Below, piece after piece: positions 1 through 5,516 of a stretch of DNA of 5,516 nucleotides. The first letter of the stretch is position 1; the number at the start of each line of letters is the position of its first letter. The position numbers and the translations under genes are program-made. The DNA is from Candidatus Eiseniibacteriota bacterium (GTDB lineage Bacteria; Eisenbacteria; RBG-16-71-46). The stretch is from NCBI GenBank assembly GCA_005893185.1, contig VBOS01000367.1, positions 1 to 5,516 of the forward strand, read 5' to 3'. The notes beneath the pieces were generated by a model, which saw only the letters and a program-made list of their open reading frames with translations, ran no database searches and was not told the DNA's origin.

Positions 1-1143
1 GAGCACCAGGCCCGCGAGCGCGACCGCGAGCGCCAGCGGGACCAAAGCACGGCGCGCGTCTTCCTCGCCGCGAGTGGCGCGCGCAAGCCCCCACAGCCAC
101 CAGAGCCCGGCGAGCAGCGCGCAAGTGAGCCCGACCAGGGTGTGCGTGAAGAGGGTGGCGCACAGGACCGCTGCGAGCGCAGCCGTGGCCCGCGCGTCCG
201 GGCGCTCGATCAGCTCGAGCAGGGCGAGCACGAACGCCGCGAACAGCGCGAGCCCGAGCGCGAACGGCGTGAGCACCAGGAACTTGTCGCCGAAGAAGAG
301 CAGCGAGACATGGAGCACGCCGGGGTCGAGCGCGTGCAAGGCGGGATCGACGCCCAGCGTGAGGAGCCGGCGCAGCTCGGGAATCCCGCGCACCTCGCCG
401 GCCGACGCGCGCGCCGCCACCATGAGCCACGCGAACGGCGCGTAGCCCAGCACCGCGAGCGATGCCGCGAGCGCCTGGGCGCGCGGTGCTGCGCCCAGGC
501 GCCGCGCCAGCGCCACGATTCCGAGCAGGGTGGCGAAGGCCGCTGCGAGGTTGAACGCGATCCACGGCGTCCACACGGCGAGCCGCGGATCGAGCGCGAG
601 CCACAGCGCGCTCCACAGGGCCGGGCCCCAGAAGTAGAGCAGGGGGAGCCCGGCGAACGCGGGATCCTCGACCGGCAGCCCGCGCCCCGCGATCTGCAGC
701 GTGACCGCGGCGTGGAACCAGCCGTCCGAGCGCGGGGGCAGGAAGGGATTTCCGGCCAGCAGGCCGAGCACAAGCGCCGTGAAGAGCGTAGCCGCGATAC
801 ATGCGGGGCGATCGTCCACGTCGGACGCAGCTGGAGCGGAAGGGCGCAGCCCATCGAGGAGGGCGAGCAGCGCGGTGGCAGCTGCCACCGCGCGAGCTGC
901 GAGCGCAACGGGTACGCCCGAAAGCACGATCAGCGCGGCCGGGGCCGCGGCCAGGAACGGCGAGAGCGCGAGCGCGAACATCGCGCGCACGGCGGGCGAT
1001 GCTCCCGGGACCAGCCGGCGGGCGGCCAGCACGCCGGGCACCACTCCGAACGCCAGACCGAAGAGCGCCGCGTGGACCGCGGCCGGCGCCGGAATCGCGA
1101 GCGCCACGGCCGCGCACAGCAGCGCCGGCCCGAACCGGATCAC
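1..1143 (-). CDS. Polytopic membrane protein, possible GT-C glycosyltransferase (C-terminus outside window)
   Basis: The frame is open from GTG at 1143 through the left edge, giving 381 residues without a stop. About twelve hydrophobic segments are visible (roughly 4-20, 24-41, 54-78, 82-97, 114-131, 165-182, 190-213, 222-244, 285-310, 321-340, 342-354, 366-381). After the fifth comes a loop with SDGWFHAAV (D140, H144) and GRGLPVEDPAFAGLPLLYFW (153-172). Asp/His loops followed by E/D-D-P-x-F-A-G-x-P-L-x-Y are common in large uncharacterised GT-C-type proteins that use polyprenyl-phosphate sugars on the outer membrane face. LLFFGDKFLVLTPFALG (281-297) and FTHTLVGL (332-339) also look like conserved blocks of such proteins. 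I cannot name the family. The start is uncertain: GTG 1143 keeps the first span but lacks its own Shine-Dalgarno; TTG 1149 is two codons upstream; GTG 1166 would need a frame change. Confidence 0.8.
   Translation of the reverse strand, partial: MIRFGPALLCAAVALAIPAPAAVHAALFGLAFGVVPGVLAARRLVPGASPAVRAMFALALSPFLAAAPAALIVLSGVPVALAARAVAAATALLALLDGLRPSAPAASDVDDRPACIAATLFTALVLGLLAGNPFLPPRSDGWFHAAVTLQIAGRGLPVEDPAFAGLPLLYFWGPALWSALWLALDPRLAVWTPWIAFNLAAAFATLLGIVALARRLGAAPRAQALAASLAVLGYAPFAWLMVAARASAGEVRGIPELRRLLTLGVDPALHALDPGVLHVSLLFFGDKFLVLTPFALGLALFAAFVLALLELIERPDARATAALAAVLCATLFTHTLVGLTCALLAGLWWLWGLARATRGEEDARRALVPLALAVALAGLVL
870..893. repeat. 24-bp perfect palindrome inside the GT-C-like gene
   Basis: The arm GCGCGGTGGCAG (870-881) is followed directly by its exact reverse complement (882-893), with no spacer. 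It lies in codons 84-92 of the GT-C-like gene, in an Ala-rich membrane segment (AVAAATA). Being spacerless and in mid-gene it is not a typical terminator hairpin. It may be a protein-binding site or an accident of Ala/Val codon use. Confidence 0.6.
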
Positions 1144-1166
1144 CCGCAAGAGGACGCGCGACTCAC
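1140..1166 (-). other. Candidate 8-codon mini-ORF (VSRASSCG) bridging two genes
   Basis: GTG at 1166 shares GTGA with the stop of the TIGR00374-type gene, follows an ideally spaced AGGAGG, and reads eight codons to a TGA at 1142-1140. That TGA in turn shares GTGA with the GTG at 1143, the likely start of the GT-C-like gene. A ribosome could step from gene to mini-ORF to gene. Alternatively one G is missing from the GGG at 1145-1143 in this sequence: an extra base would join the mini-ORF to the membrane protein and make GTG 1166 its real start. I cannot tell these apart from one sequence. Confidence 0.35.
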
Positions 1167-2167
1167 GCCGAACCCTCCTGCATGCGCCCCAGGGAGCGGA
1201 GCGTGAGCCCCTCGCGATGCAGGTAGTAGAGCCCGAGCAGGGTGACGGGCAGCCACTGGCCGGCCCAGTAGAACCACGAGAAGGGCACGGCGAGCTCCTT
1301 CCCCACGCCGAAGATCGCGAGCCCTGCGATGCAGGCCAGGTTCATCGTGCCGATGTAGCCGGGCGCAGCGGGCACCATGATGCCGATCGCCGTGATCACG
1401 AGCATCACGAGCCCGGCATACCACGGGACCACGATGCCGAGCGCCCACATCCCGGCGGCGAGGCCGATCACGATCACGCCGAACATGCCGAACGAGAGCG
1501 CGAACACCCACAGCACGCGCGGCAGGTCGCGGAAGAGCCCGAGCCCCTTCACGAAGTGCTCGAGCGCCCGCACGGCGCGCCCGCGCAGGCTCGGGGGAAA
1601 CGGCGCCGAGAGCCGATCGATCACGGCGCGCGCCAGCTTCTCGGAGCGCTCCAACGCGATCACGAACACCGTAAGCCCGGCGCAAGCCGTCACGAGCACG
1701 GTGGCGCCGGCCTGGGTCATCCGCCCGGCCTCGGTCGCGCTCGAGATCGGGTGCACGAGGACCGAGATCCCGAAGATGACGAGCAGGGTCACCATGTCGA
1801 TCGCCCGCTCGACCACCACGGTGGCGAACAGCGTGGTCTTCGAGAGCCGCTCGCGGCGTGCCAGCGCCCAGGGGCGGATGAACTCCCCGAGCCGGAGCGG
1901 CAGCACGTTGTTCGCCATGAATCCGATCATGGTGGCGCCGAACAGGCTCCCGGGGCGGATCGGACGCGGCTCGTGGATCAGGGAACCCCAGCGCACGGCG
2001 CGAATCCAGAAGCCGATGAGCGTCGTCGCCATCACCGCTGCGAACCCGAAGTAGTTTGCCTGCCGCAGCGCGTGCCCCACCTCCGCCAGGCGCACGTCCC
2101 GCATCGACCACCACACGCACACGGCCGACACCAGAACCCCGGCCGCGAGCTTCAGCGTCCGATTCAA
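1163..2167 (-). CDS. LPG-synthase-TM / TIGR00374 family integral membrane protein (flippase-like)
   Basis: This 334-residue protein has about eight hydrophobic segments and the family's characteristic blocks: NNVLPLRLGEFIRP (86-99), VVVERAID (117-124) and VPAAPGYIGTMN (265-276). The family (PF03706, TIGR00374) corresponds to the membrane half of MprF without the lysyl-transferase domain, and includes proteins proposed to flip or handle lipid-linked sugars. The start is taken as TTG at 2167: it overlaps the DUF2304 stop as TTGA, has GGGGAGGG upstream, and keeps the first membrane segment (LKLAAGVLVSAVCVWW). A longer reading from 2428 would run through the whole DUF2304 C-terminus as Arg-rich sequence, and the ATG at 2104 would cut the first span. 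Its place after GT2-DUF2304 suggests it handles their lipid product. Transport is inferred; no substrate site is visible. Confidence 0.88.
   Translation of the reverse strand: MNRTLKLAAGVLVSAVCVWWSMRDVRLAEVGHALRQANYFGFAAVMATTLIGFWIRAVRWGSLIHEPRPIRPGSLFGATMIGFMANNVLPLRLGEFIRPWALARRERLSKTTLFATVVVERAIDMVTLLVIFGISVLVHPISSATEAGRMTQAGATVLVTACAGLTVFVIALERSEKLARAVIDRLSAPFPPSLRGRAVRALEHFVKGLGLFRDLPRVLWVFALSFGMFGVIVIGLAAGMWALGIVVPWYAGLVMLVITAIGIMVPAAPGYIGTMNLACIAGLAIFGVGKELAVPFSWFYWAGQWLPVTLLGLYYLHREGLTLRSLGRMQEGSA
1174..1179 (-). promoter_or_regulatory. Strong Shine-Dalgarno (AGGAGG) at the last junction
   Basis: AGGAGG lies seven bases before GTG at 1166, the best spacing in the window. That GTG is not in the frame of the following membrane gene; it opens an 8-codon frame. 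The distance from this site to the in-frame GTG at 1143 is 30 bases, too far for direct initiation. Confidence 0.6.
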
Positions 2168-2541
2168 GCGCCCTCCCCGTCGCTCCCCAGGCGGTGGTCC
2201 TTCTCGAGCTCGAAACGCAGCAGCGCGAGCTCGCGAGCGAGGAGGAGGCTCTCGCGCGACAGCCGCGACATCTTGACCGAGAGGAAGAGCAGCATCGCCA
2301 TGACGAACGCGAGTCCGGCTGCGAACGCCACCGAAGCGGCGCCGGTCATGCCGAGCAATCGCGTGAGCCAGAGGAGCAGCGGGGTCGAGAAGCCGAGGGC
2401 GGCGATCGTCACCGTGCACGCCACCCACAGCAGGGAGTACTCCTCCGAGAGCCTGCGCCTGCGCACCAGGTCGAGCACGAAGAGCGCGAGCGCCACGGCA
2501 CCGAAGGCGGTGACCACCTGGGTGCGGGACAGGAAATCCAT
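2164..2541 (-). CDS. DUF2304 small membrane protein, probable partner of the GT2 enzyme
   Basis: This 125-residue protein has three hydrophobic segments (about 7-25, 36-60, 67-88) with the motif VLDLVRRRRLSEEYSLLWV between the first two, which is the hallmark of DUF2304 (V-R-R-R-x-L-x-E-E-Y-x-L-L-W). The C-terminal part (about 91-115) is charged and heptad-like and could form a cytoplasmic coiled coil. DUF2304 genes usually sit beside GT2 genes, as here. From memory, mycobacterial Rv3632, a small membrane protein that boosts the polyprenyl-phosphate sugar synthase Rv3631 (PpgS), is a comparable pair; whether Rv3632 is formally DUF2304 was not checked. By analogy this protein may anchor or stimulate the transferase. 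The ATG at 2541 is set by the perfect Shine-Dalgarno. The stop codon overlaps the next gene's start as TTGA. Confidence 0.88.
   Translation of the reverse strand: MDFLSRTQVVTAFGAVALALFVLDLVRRRRLSEEYSLLWVACTVTIAALGFSTPLLLWLTRLLGMTGAASVAFAAGLAFVMAMLLFLSVKMSRLSRESLLLARELALLRFELEKDHRLGSDGEGA
2172..2176 (-). promoter_or_regulatory. Shine-Dalgarno (GGAGG in GGGGAGGG) before a TTG start
   Basis: GGGGAGGG covers 2171-2178 on the minus strand, and its GGAGG core ends four bases before TTG at 2167. It lies in the last codons of the DUF2304 gene and is the main argument for the non-ATG start of the next gene. Confidence 0.7.
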
Positions 2542-2545
2542 CGTG

Positions 2546-2552
2546 ACCTCCT
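2546..2552 (-). promoter_or_regulatory. Perfect Shine-Dalgarno (AGGAGGT) of the DUF2304 gene
   Basis: The 28-base gap between the GT2 stop and the DUF2304 start carries AGGAGGT, a full match to the 16S rRNA 3' end, with four bases between its T and the ATG. It is the strongest site in the window and sits at the only clean gene junction that has no overlap. Confidence 0.85.
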
Positions 2553-2569
2553 GGGTTCGCCTGGAACGA

Positions 2570-3274
2570 TCAGGCGGGCCGCTGGATCCACGCCATGAGC
2601 GAGGCCAGCAGGTTCTTGTAAGGATAGTAGAGCGACTTGCCCAGCGTGTAGAAGGATCGCCCGGCCCGTCGCCCGCGCATCTCGACCGGCACCTCGAGCA
2701 GACGGAATCCCCGGCGCGCGAGCCCGATCAGGAGCGGCGCGTCGGGAAAGTCCCGTGGAAAATCGTGCTGACACACCTCCATCACCGGGCGCCGGTACGC
2801 GCGGAAGCCGGATGTGGTGTCGGCGATCCGCTGCCCGACCGCGATCCGCACCACGAGCGAGAACATCATCATGCCGATGCGGCGCGCGAACGGCGCGTGG
2901 TACAGGGTGCGGGCCACGTACCGGGAGCCGATGGCGACGTCGCAGCGCCCCGCGAGGACGGGCTCGAGCAGGGCGCCGAGGAACGCCGGGTCGTGCTGGC
3001 CGTCGGCGTCGATCTGCACCCCCACCTCGTACCCGCGCTCGACGGCGTAGCGGAAGCCGGTCTGAAGCGCGGCCCCGACGCCGAGGTTCACCGGATGGCG
3101 AACCACCGGGACGCCGCGCTCGCGCGCCACGCGGCCCGTTCCGTCGCGCGACCCGTCGTCCACGACCAAGACGTCCGCCTCGGGCGCCCGCGCCCGCAGC
3201 TCGTCCAGGAGGCCCGGCAGGCTCAGCTCCTCCTCGTAGGCGGGAACCACGGCCAGCACGGGCGAGCGGCTCAT
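2570..3274 (-). CDS. Family 2 glycosyltransferase, polyprenyl-phosphate sugar synthase type (DPM1/PpgS-like)
   Basis: This 234-residue protein has a complete GT-A fold signature. VVPAYEEE (9-16) starts the nucleotide-binding domain; VVDDGSRDGT (37-46) binds the nucleotide sugar; DADGQHD (89-95) carries the metal-binding DxD-type motif; GSRY (116-119) and DTTSGFRAYRR (152-162) are typical of dolichol/polyprenyl-phosphate hexose synthases; EVPVEMRGRRAGRS (194-207) is the usual C-terminal basic block. There is no true C-terminal membrane span, only a short amphipathic end (YYPYKNLLASLMAWI) that could touch the membrane. The expected reaction is transfer of a sugar from a nucleotide sugar to polyprenyl phosphate on the cytoplasmic face; the sugar is not predictable. 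The start overlaps the flippase stop as ATGA and has no good Shine-Dalgarno, so translation probably depends on coupling. A transferase adding sugar to another acceptor is the alternative. Confidence 0.92.
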   Translation of the reverse strand: MSRSPVLAVVPAYEEELSLPGLLDELRARAPEADVLVVDDGSRDGTGRVARERGVPVVRHPVNLGVGAALQTGFRYAVERGYEVGVQIDADGQHDPAFLGALLEPVLAGRCDVAIGSRYVARTLYHAPFARRIGMMMFSLVVRIAVGQRIADTTSGFRAYRRPVMEVCQHDFPRDFPDAPLLIGLARRGFRLLEVPVEMRGRRAGRSFYTLGKSLYYPYKNLLASLMAWIQRPA

Positions 3275-4854
3275 CCGGCGCGTCCCGGCTGCGTGGCCCT
3301 CGCCAATCGACCGGCAGCCGCCACCACCGCGTCGCGGATGAGCCGCATCCAGCGCACCGTGAGCGGGATGGCCGACAGCTTCTCGAGGTCCGAGCGATTC
3401 ACCAGGCCGAACGCGAACACGCCCCACACCGTTGTGAGCAGCATCGCGAGCCGCAGCGCGATCGACCACGGCGCGGGAAGGCGGACGGCGATCGAGGAGG
3501 AGACGACGAGGACCGGCAGCGCCAGGCCCGCTGCGATCGCCGCCGAGCGCGCGCGAGCACGCGCGCCCTCCGGCACGATCCGCGCGAGGAGCACCAGCGC
3601 CGCGACGTAGGAGGCGACCGCCCCCGCCAGATTGGCCCAGGCCGCGCCGGCCAGACCGAGGGCGGGCAGCAGCACGAAGTACGAGCCGAACTCGGCGCCG
3701 AACTTGACGAGCGCGAGCCACAACACGCGGGCGGGCTCGCGCATCGCCTGGAAGAGCATGGTGAGCGGCTGCTGCGCTGTGCGGGCGATCGGGACCAGCG
3801 CCAGGATGCGAAGCAGCGGCACCGCCGGCTCGAACAGCCGGCTCCCGACCAGCAGGGTGATCTCGGAGGCGAATACGAACAGTCCCAGGGAAAGCGTGCA
3901 GGCCGCGACCTGGATCAGCCGCAGCGCCTGGTCGAACACGCGATGCAGCCGCTCGCGCTCTTCGAGCGCCACGAGGTGGGTGAGCGAGGGCAGGAGCGAA
4001 GTGGGCAGCGTGTGGACCAGCTCGACGAAGCGCTCGACGGTCTGGAACGCGAACGAGAAATAGCCCAGCTCGGTCGTCGTGAAGAGTTTGCCGAGAATGA
4101 TCTTGCTGAGGTTCTGGCCCGAGACGAACGTGACGCGCGCACCGAGCAGCGGCATGCAGTAGGCGAAGACGGAGTGCATCAGCGGCCCGCGCTTCCCATC
4201 CGCCGCGCCTGCTTCCTCCGGATCGCGCGCCTGCCGCAGCATCCAAGCTGGCACAGCGGAGAGCGCCAGGCCTTGGAGAGCTGTGAGGGCGGCCATGCCG
4301 ACCGCCAGCGCCATCAGCCCCTGACGCGATGCCCACAGCGCCCCCACCAGCAGCGTCTTGGCGACATGGAAGAGCACAGCGAGCAGGCTCACCCAGCGGA
4401 ACTGCTGGATGCCGAAGAGCGTGGCGCGCGACGTGGTGGAGAATCCGTCGCAGACCACCAGCACCGTGAGGACCGGCAGCAGGGTGGCAAGCTCCGGAGC
4501 GTCGAACTGCCGGGCCAGGAACGGAGCGGCAAACACCACGGGCACGCTCGCCAGCAGCCCGAGCCCGAGCTTGATCGCGAGAACCAGGTAGTGGGCGCGA
4601 CGCAGCGTGCGGAGCCGGCCGTGGGCGACGAACTCCGCCGCGTAGCGCTCGAGAAACATCTCGAAGTTCCCGGTCGCCATGGTCGCGAGACTGGCGAAGG
4701 AGAGCGCGAGCGTCATGATGCCGTACTTGGTGGGGCCCAGCCAGCGCAGCAGCAGCGCGAAGTAGGCCATGCCGGACAGCAGCCCCGAAGCCTTCTCGAT
4801 CGCCAGGTAGAAGGCGCCGCGCGTGACGCTATGGGCGATCTCGCGACCCTTCAT
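3271..4854 (-). CDS. MOP-superfamily (Wzx/MVF-like) polysaccharide or lipid-linked oligosaccharide flippase
   Basis: This 527-residue protein has about 14 hydrophobic segments spread over its whole length (roughly residues 14-38, 44-60, 88-112, 121-138, 155-174, 180-205, 228-246, 264-290, 313-336, 344-368, 377-400, 401-426, 437-458, 463-485), as in MOP flippases. The N-terminal pattern LGPTKYGIMTLALS followed by F-E-M-F-L-E-R-Y, and the C-terminal LAGAAWANLAGAV, match polysaccharide biosynthesis/flippase families. Such proteins move undecaprenyl-linked oligosaccharides from the cytoplasmic to the outer leaflet. The ATG at 4854 is chosen over the in-frame ATG at 4950: the latter would add an Arg/Pro-rich stretch inside the phosphatase gene, while 4854 overlaps the upstream stop as ATGA and has GGAGG four bases before it. 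The gene ends in another ATGA overlap with the GT2 gene. The cargo cannot be read from sequence. Confidence 0.9.
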   Translation of the reverse strand: MKGREIAHSVTRGAFYLAIEKASGLLSGMAYFALLLRWLGPTKYGIMTLALSFASLATMATGNFEMFLERYAAEFVAHGRLRTLRRAHYLVLAIKLGLGLLASVPVVFAAPFLARQFDAPELATLLPVLTVLVVCDGFSTTSRATLFGIQQFRWVSLLAVLFHVAKTLLVGALWASRQGLMALAVGMAALTALQGLALSAVPAWMLRQARDPEEAGAADGKRGPLMHSVFAYCMPLLGARVTFVSGQNLSKIILGKLFTTTELGYFSFAFQTVERFVELVHTLPTSLLPSLTHLVALEERERLHRVFDQALRLIQVAACTLSLGLFVFASEITLLVGSRLFEPAVPLLRILALVPIARTAQQPLTMLFQAMREPARVLWLALVKFGAEFGSYFVLLPALGLAGAAWANLAGAVASYVAALVLLARIVPEGARARARSAAIAAGLALPVLVVSSSIAVRLPAPWSIALRLAMLLTTVWGVFAFGLVNRSDLEKLSAIPLTVRWMRLIRDAVVAAAGRLARATQPGRAG

Positions 4855-5516
4855 GCCGCCTCCGCGCGCAAAGCGTCGAGCTCGGCTTCGAGGAATCCGC
4901 GGACGTCGGCGAGGCGGCGGACCGATTCCGGCACCGGCCGGTTGGACCACAGCAGAGCCGCCATATCGGGATGGGAAGGGTCGTAGCCGTGCATGGCGGC
5001 GAGCGGCTGCTTCCCCATGAACGATGGAGCCATGAGCACGCCGGGGTCGAGCAGGAAGACCGCGTCCCCGTACTCGCGCGCGGGGAAGAGCGCGCCCAGC
5101 CGGGAGAGCTCCGGGTCACCGAGCCAACGGCCTCGCGGCTCGGCGGCCAGCGCATCCGTGACGGCCGCCCGGCCCTTCTCGCCACGCCACCAGAAACGGG
5201 CCATGGTGGAGTCGAAGAACGCCAGGTAGTCGCGCGGCCACCGCACCGGGAGCCGCGCGAGCCGGCCCATCACGTCCACCGTCGCGCTCACGTCCACCAT
5301 CCCGTGGTCCGAGACCAGGTAGAGCCACGGAGCGCGGTCCGCGGCCGCGCCCACCGCCGCCAGCCGCTCGAGCAGCGCCGAGTAGCGACCGAGGCGGGTG
5401 CGAACGCCCGCGCCGTTCGTTCCCTCGTGGTGCAGCGCTGCGTCGAGCTCCGCCGTGTAGCACACCATCACCGCCGGCTCGGCGGACGCCACGCAGCGCT
5501 CGAGTTGCTGCAGATT
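4851..5516 (-). CDS. Alkaline-phosphatase-superfamily phosphodiesterase/phosphatase, C-terminal part (5' end outside window)
   Basis: The reading frame is open from the right edge, so the last 221 residues are visible (numbered from the first in-frame codon at 5516). Three metal-site motifs of the type I phosphodiesterase/nucleotide pyrophosphatase branch appear in the expected order: ELDAALHHEG (D25, H29/H30), resembling the family's D-x-x-x-H-x-x-G; SDHGM (D70, H71); and MHGYDPSHPDM (H176), the usual C-terminal histidine block. The N-terminal Thr/Ser nucleophile and first metal Asp would lie upstream, so activity cannot be confirmed. A GTG at 5492 is in frame but internal, because coding continues upstream of it. 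The family hydrolyses phosphomonoesters or phosphodiesters with two metal ions; the substrate here is unknown. The stop codon overlaps the flippase start as ATGA, so the two genes are probably co-translated. Context suggests a role on a phosphorylated glycan or lipid intermediate, which is inference. Confidence 0.85.
   Translation of the reverse strand, partial: NLQQLERCVASAEPAVMVCYTAELDAALHHEGTNGAGVRTRLGRYSALLERLAAVGAAADRAPWLYLVSDHGMVDVSATVDVMGRLARLPVRWPRDYLAFFDSTMARFWWRGEKGRAAVTDALAAEPRGRWLGDPELSRLGALFPAREYGDAVFLLDPGVLMAPSFMGKQPLAAMHGYDPSHPDMAALLWSNRPVPESVRRLADVRGFLEAELDALRAEAA
4859..4863 (-). promoter_or_regulatory. Shine-Dalgarno (GGAGG) of the flippase gene
   Basis: On the minus strand GGAGG stands four bases before the ATG at 4854. 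It lies inside the last codons of the phosphatase gene and supports the internal start over the longer reading. The spacing is slightly short, but the stop-start overlap would also help re-initiation. Confidence 0.7.

Noticed and set aside
210..908. Minus-strand 232-codon frame within the GT-C-like region
   Set aside because: The translation is Arg/Ser/Cys-rich with no hydrophobic pattern, whereas another minus frame gives a coherent membrane protein through the same bases.
1..1000. Recurring GAGCGCGAG-like words suggesting a short repeat family
   Set aside because: Irregular spacing and varying flanks; they encode Leu-Ala runs in membrane segments and recur across all membrane genes here, so codon bias explains them.
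142..1206. Plus-strand frame rich in E-R-E-R repeats
   Set aside because: It mirrors Leu-Ala codon runs (CTCGCGCTC) of the GT-C-like membrane protein on the minus strand.
1140..2120. Minus-strand 326-codon frame over the TIGR00374-type gene
   Set aside because: Arg/Asp-rich shadow of the real gene; only its last eight codons after GTG 1166 are of interest as the mini-ORF.
2542..2569. Possible terminator or promoter in the only intergenic gap
   Set aside because: At 28 bases it holds a Shine-Dalgarno and a 5-base direct repeat (cctgg) but no hairpin with a T tract and no recognisable -35/-10 pair.
701..3610. Very long plus-strand open frame (969 codons) antisense to four genes
   Set aside because: Its translation is Arg/His/Ala/Pro-rich and low in complexity, with no recognisable motif. 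Stop-free antisense frames are expected opposite high-GC genes with G/C third positions, and the minus strand here has clear families.
4855..4950. N-terminal extension of the flippase to ATG 4950
   Set aside because: The added 32 residues are Arg/Pro-rich and lie within the phosphatase gene; ATG 4854 has both an ATGA overlap and a Shine-Dalgarno.
2755..4986. Plus-strand open frame of 743 codons antisense to the GT2 and flippase genes
   Set aside because: Arg/Glu/Gln-rich shadow translation of codon-biased genes on the other strand; no domain or plausible start signal.

Overview
The window is G+C-rich, with an estimated G+C of two thirds or more. It is filled almost edge to edge by one set of genes on the minus strand, so the biological order runs from high to low coordinates. 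I see no tRNA, rRNA, CRISPR array, insertion sequence or clear terminator. The composition and the gene families (GT2 paired with DUF2304, TIGR00374-type membrane protein, MOP-type flippase, polytopic GT-C-like protein) fit a high-GC bacterium. Myxococcota or another former deltaproteobacterial lineage is a guess; the sequence itself does not fix the taxon.

Layout in transcription order: (1) the C-terminal 221 residues of an alkaline-phosphatase-superfamily phosphodiesterase/phosphatase, whose 5' end lies beyond position 5516; (2) a 527-residue MOP/Wzx-like polysaccharide flippase, 4854-3271; (3) a 234-residue GT2 glycosyltransferase of the polyprenyl-phosphate sugar synthase type, 3274-2570; (4) a 125-residue DUF2304 small membrane protein, 2541-2164; (5) a 334-residue LPG-synthase-TM/TIGR00374 membrane protein that probably starts at TTG, 2167-1163; (6) a polytopic membrane protein with GT-C-like features, from about 1143 to beyond position 1, its C-terminus outside the window.

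The genes are packed as one operon. Stop and start codons share four bases (ATGA, ATGA, TTGA) at three junctions. The only real gap, 28 bases, lies before the DUF2304 gene, which has a perfect Shine-Dalgarno sequence. The last junction is odd: the best-placed Shine-Dalgarno drives an 8-codon mini-ORF that overlaps the genes on both sides through GTGA motifs, or else one base is missing from the sequence there.

Functionally the set reads as envelope glycan assembly. The GT2 enzyme, perhaps with DUF2304 as membrane partner, could make a polyprenyl-phosphate-linked sugar. One of the two transporter-like membrane proteins could move the lipid-linked sugar or oligosaccharide across the membrane, and the GT-C-like protein could use it on the outer face. 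The phosphodiesterase-like enzyme could trim a phosphorylated intermediate. Family assignments are from visible motifs; the assembled pathway is inference.
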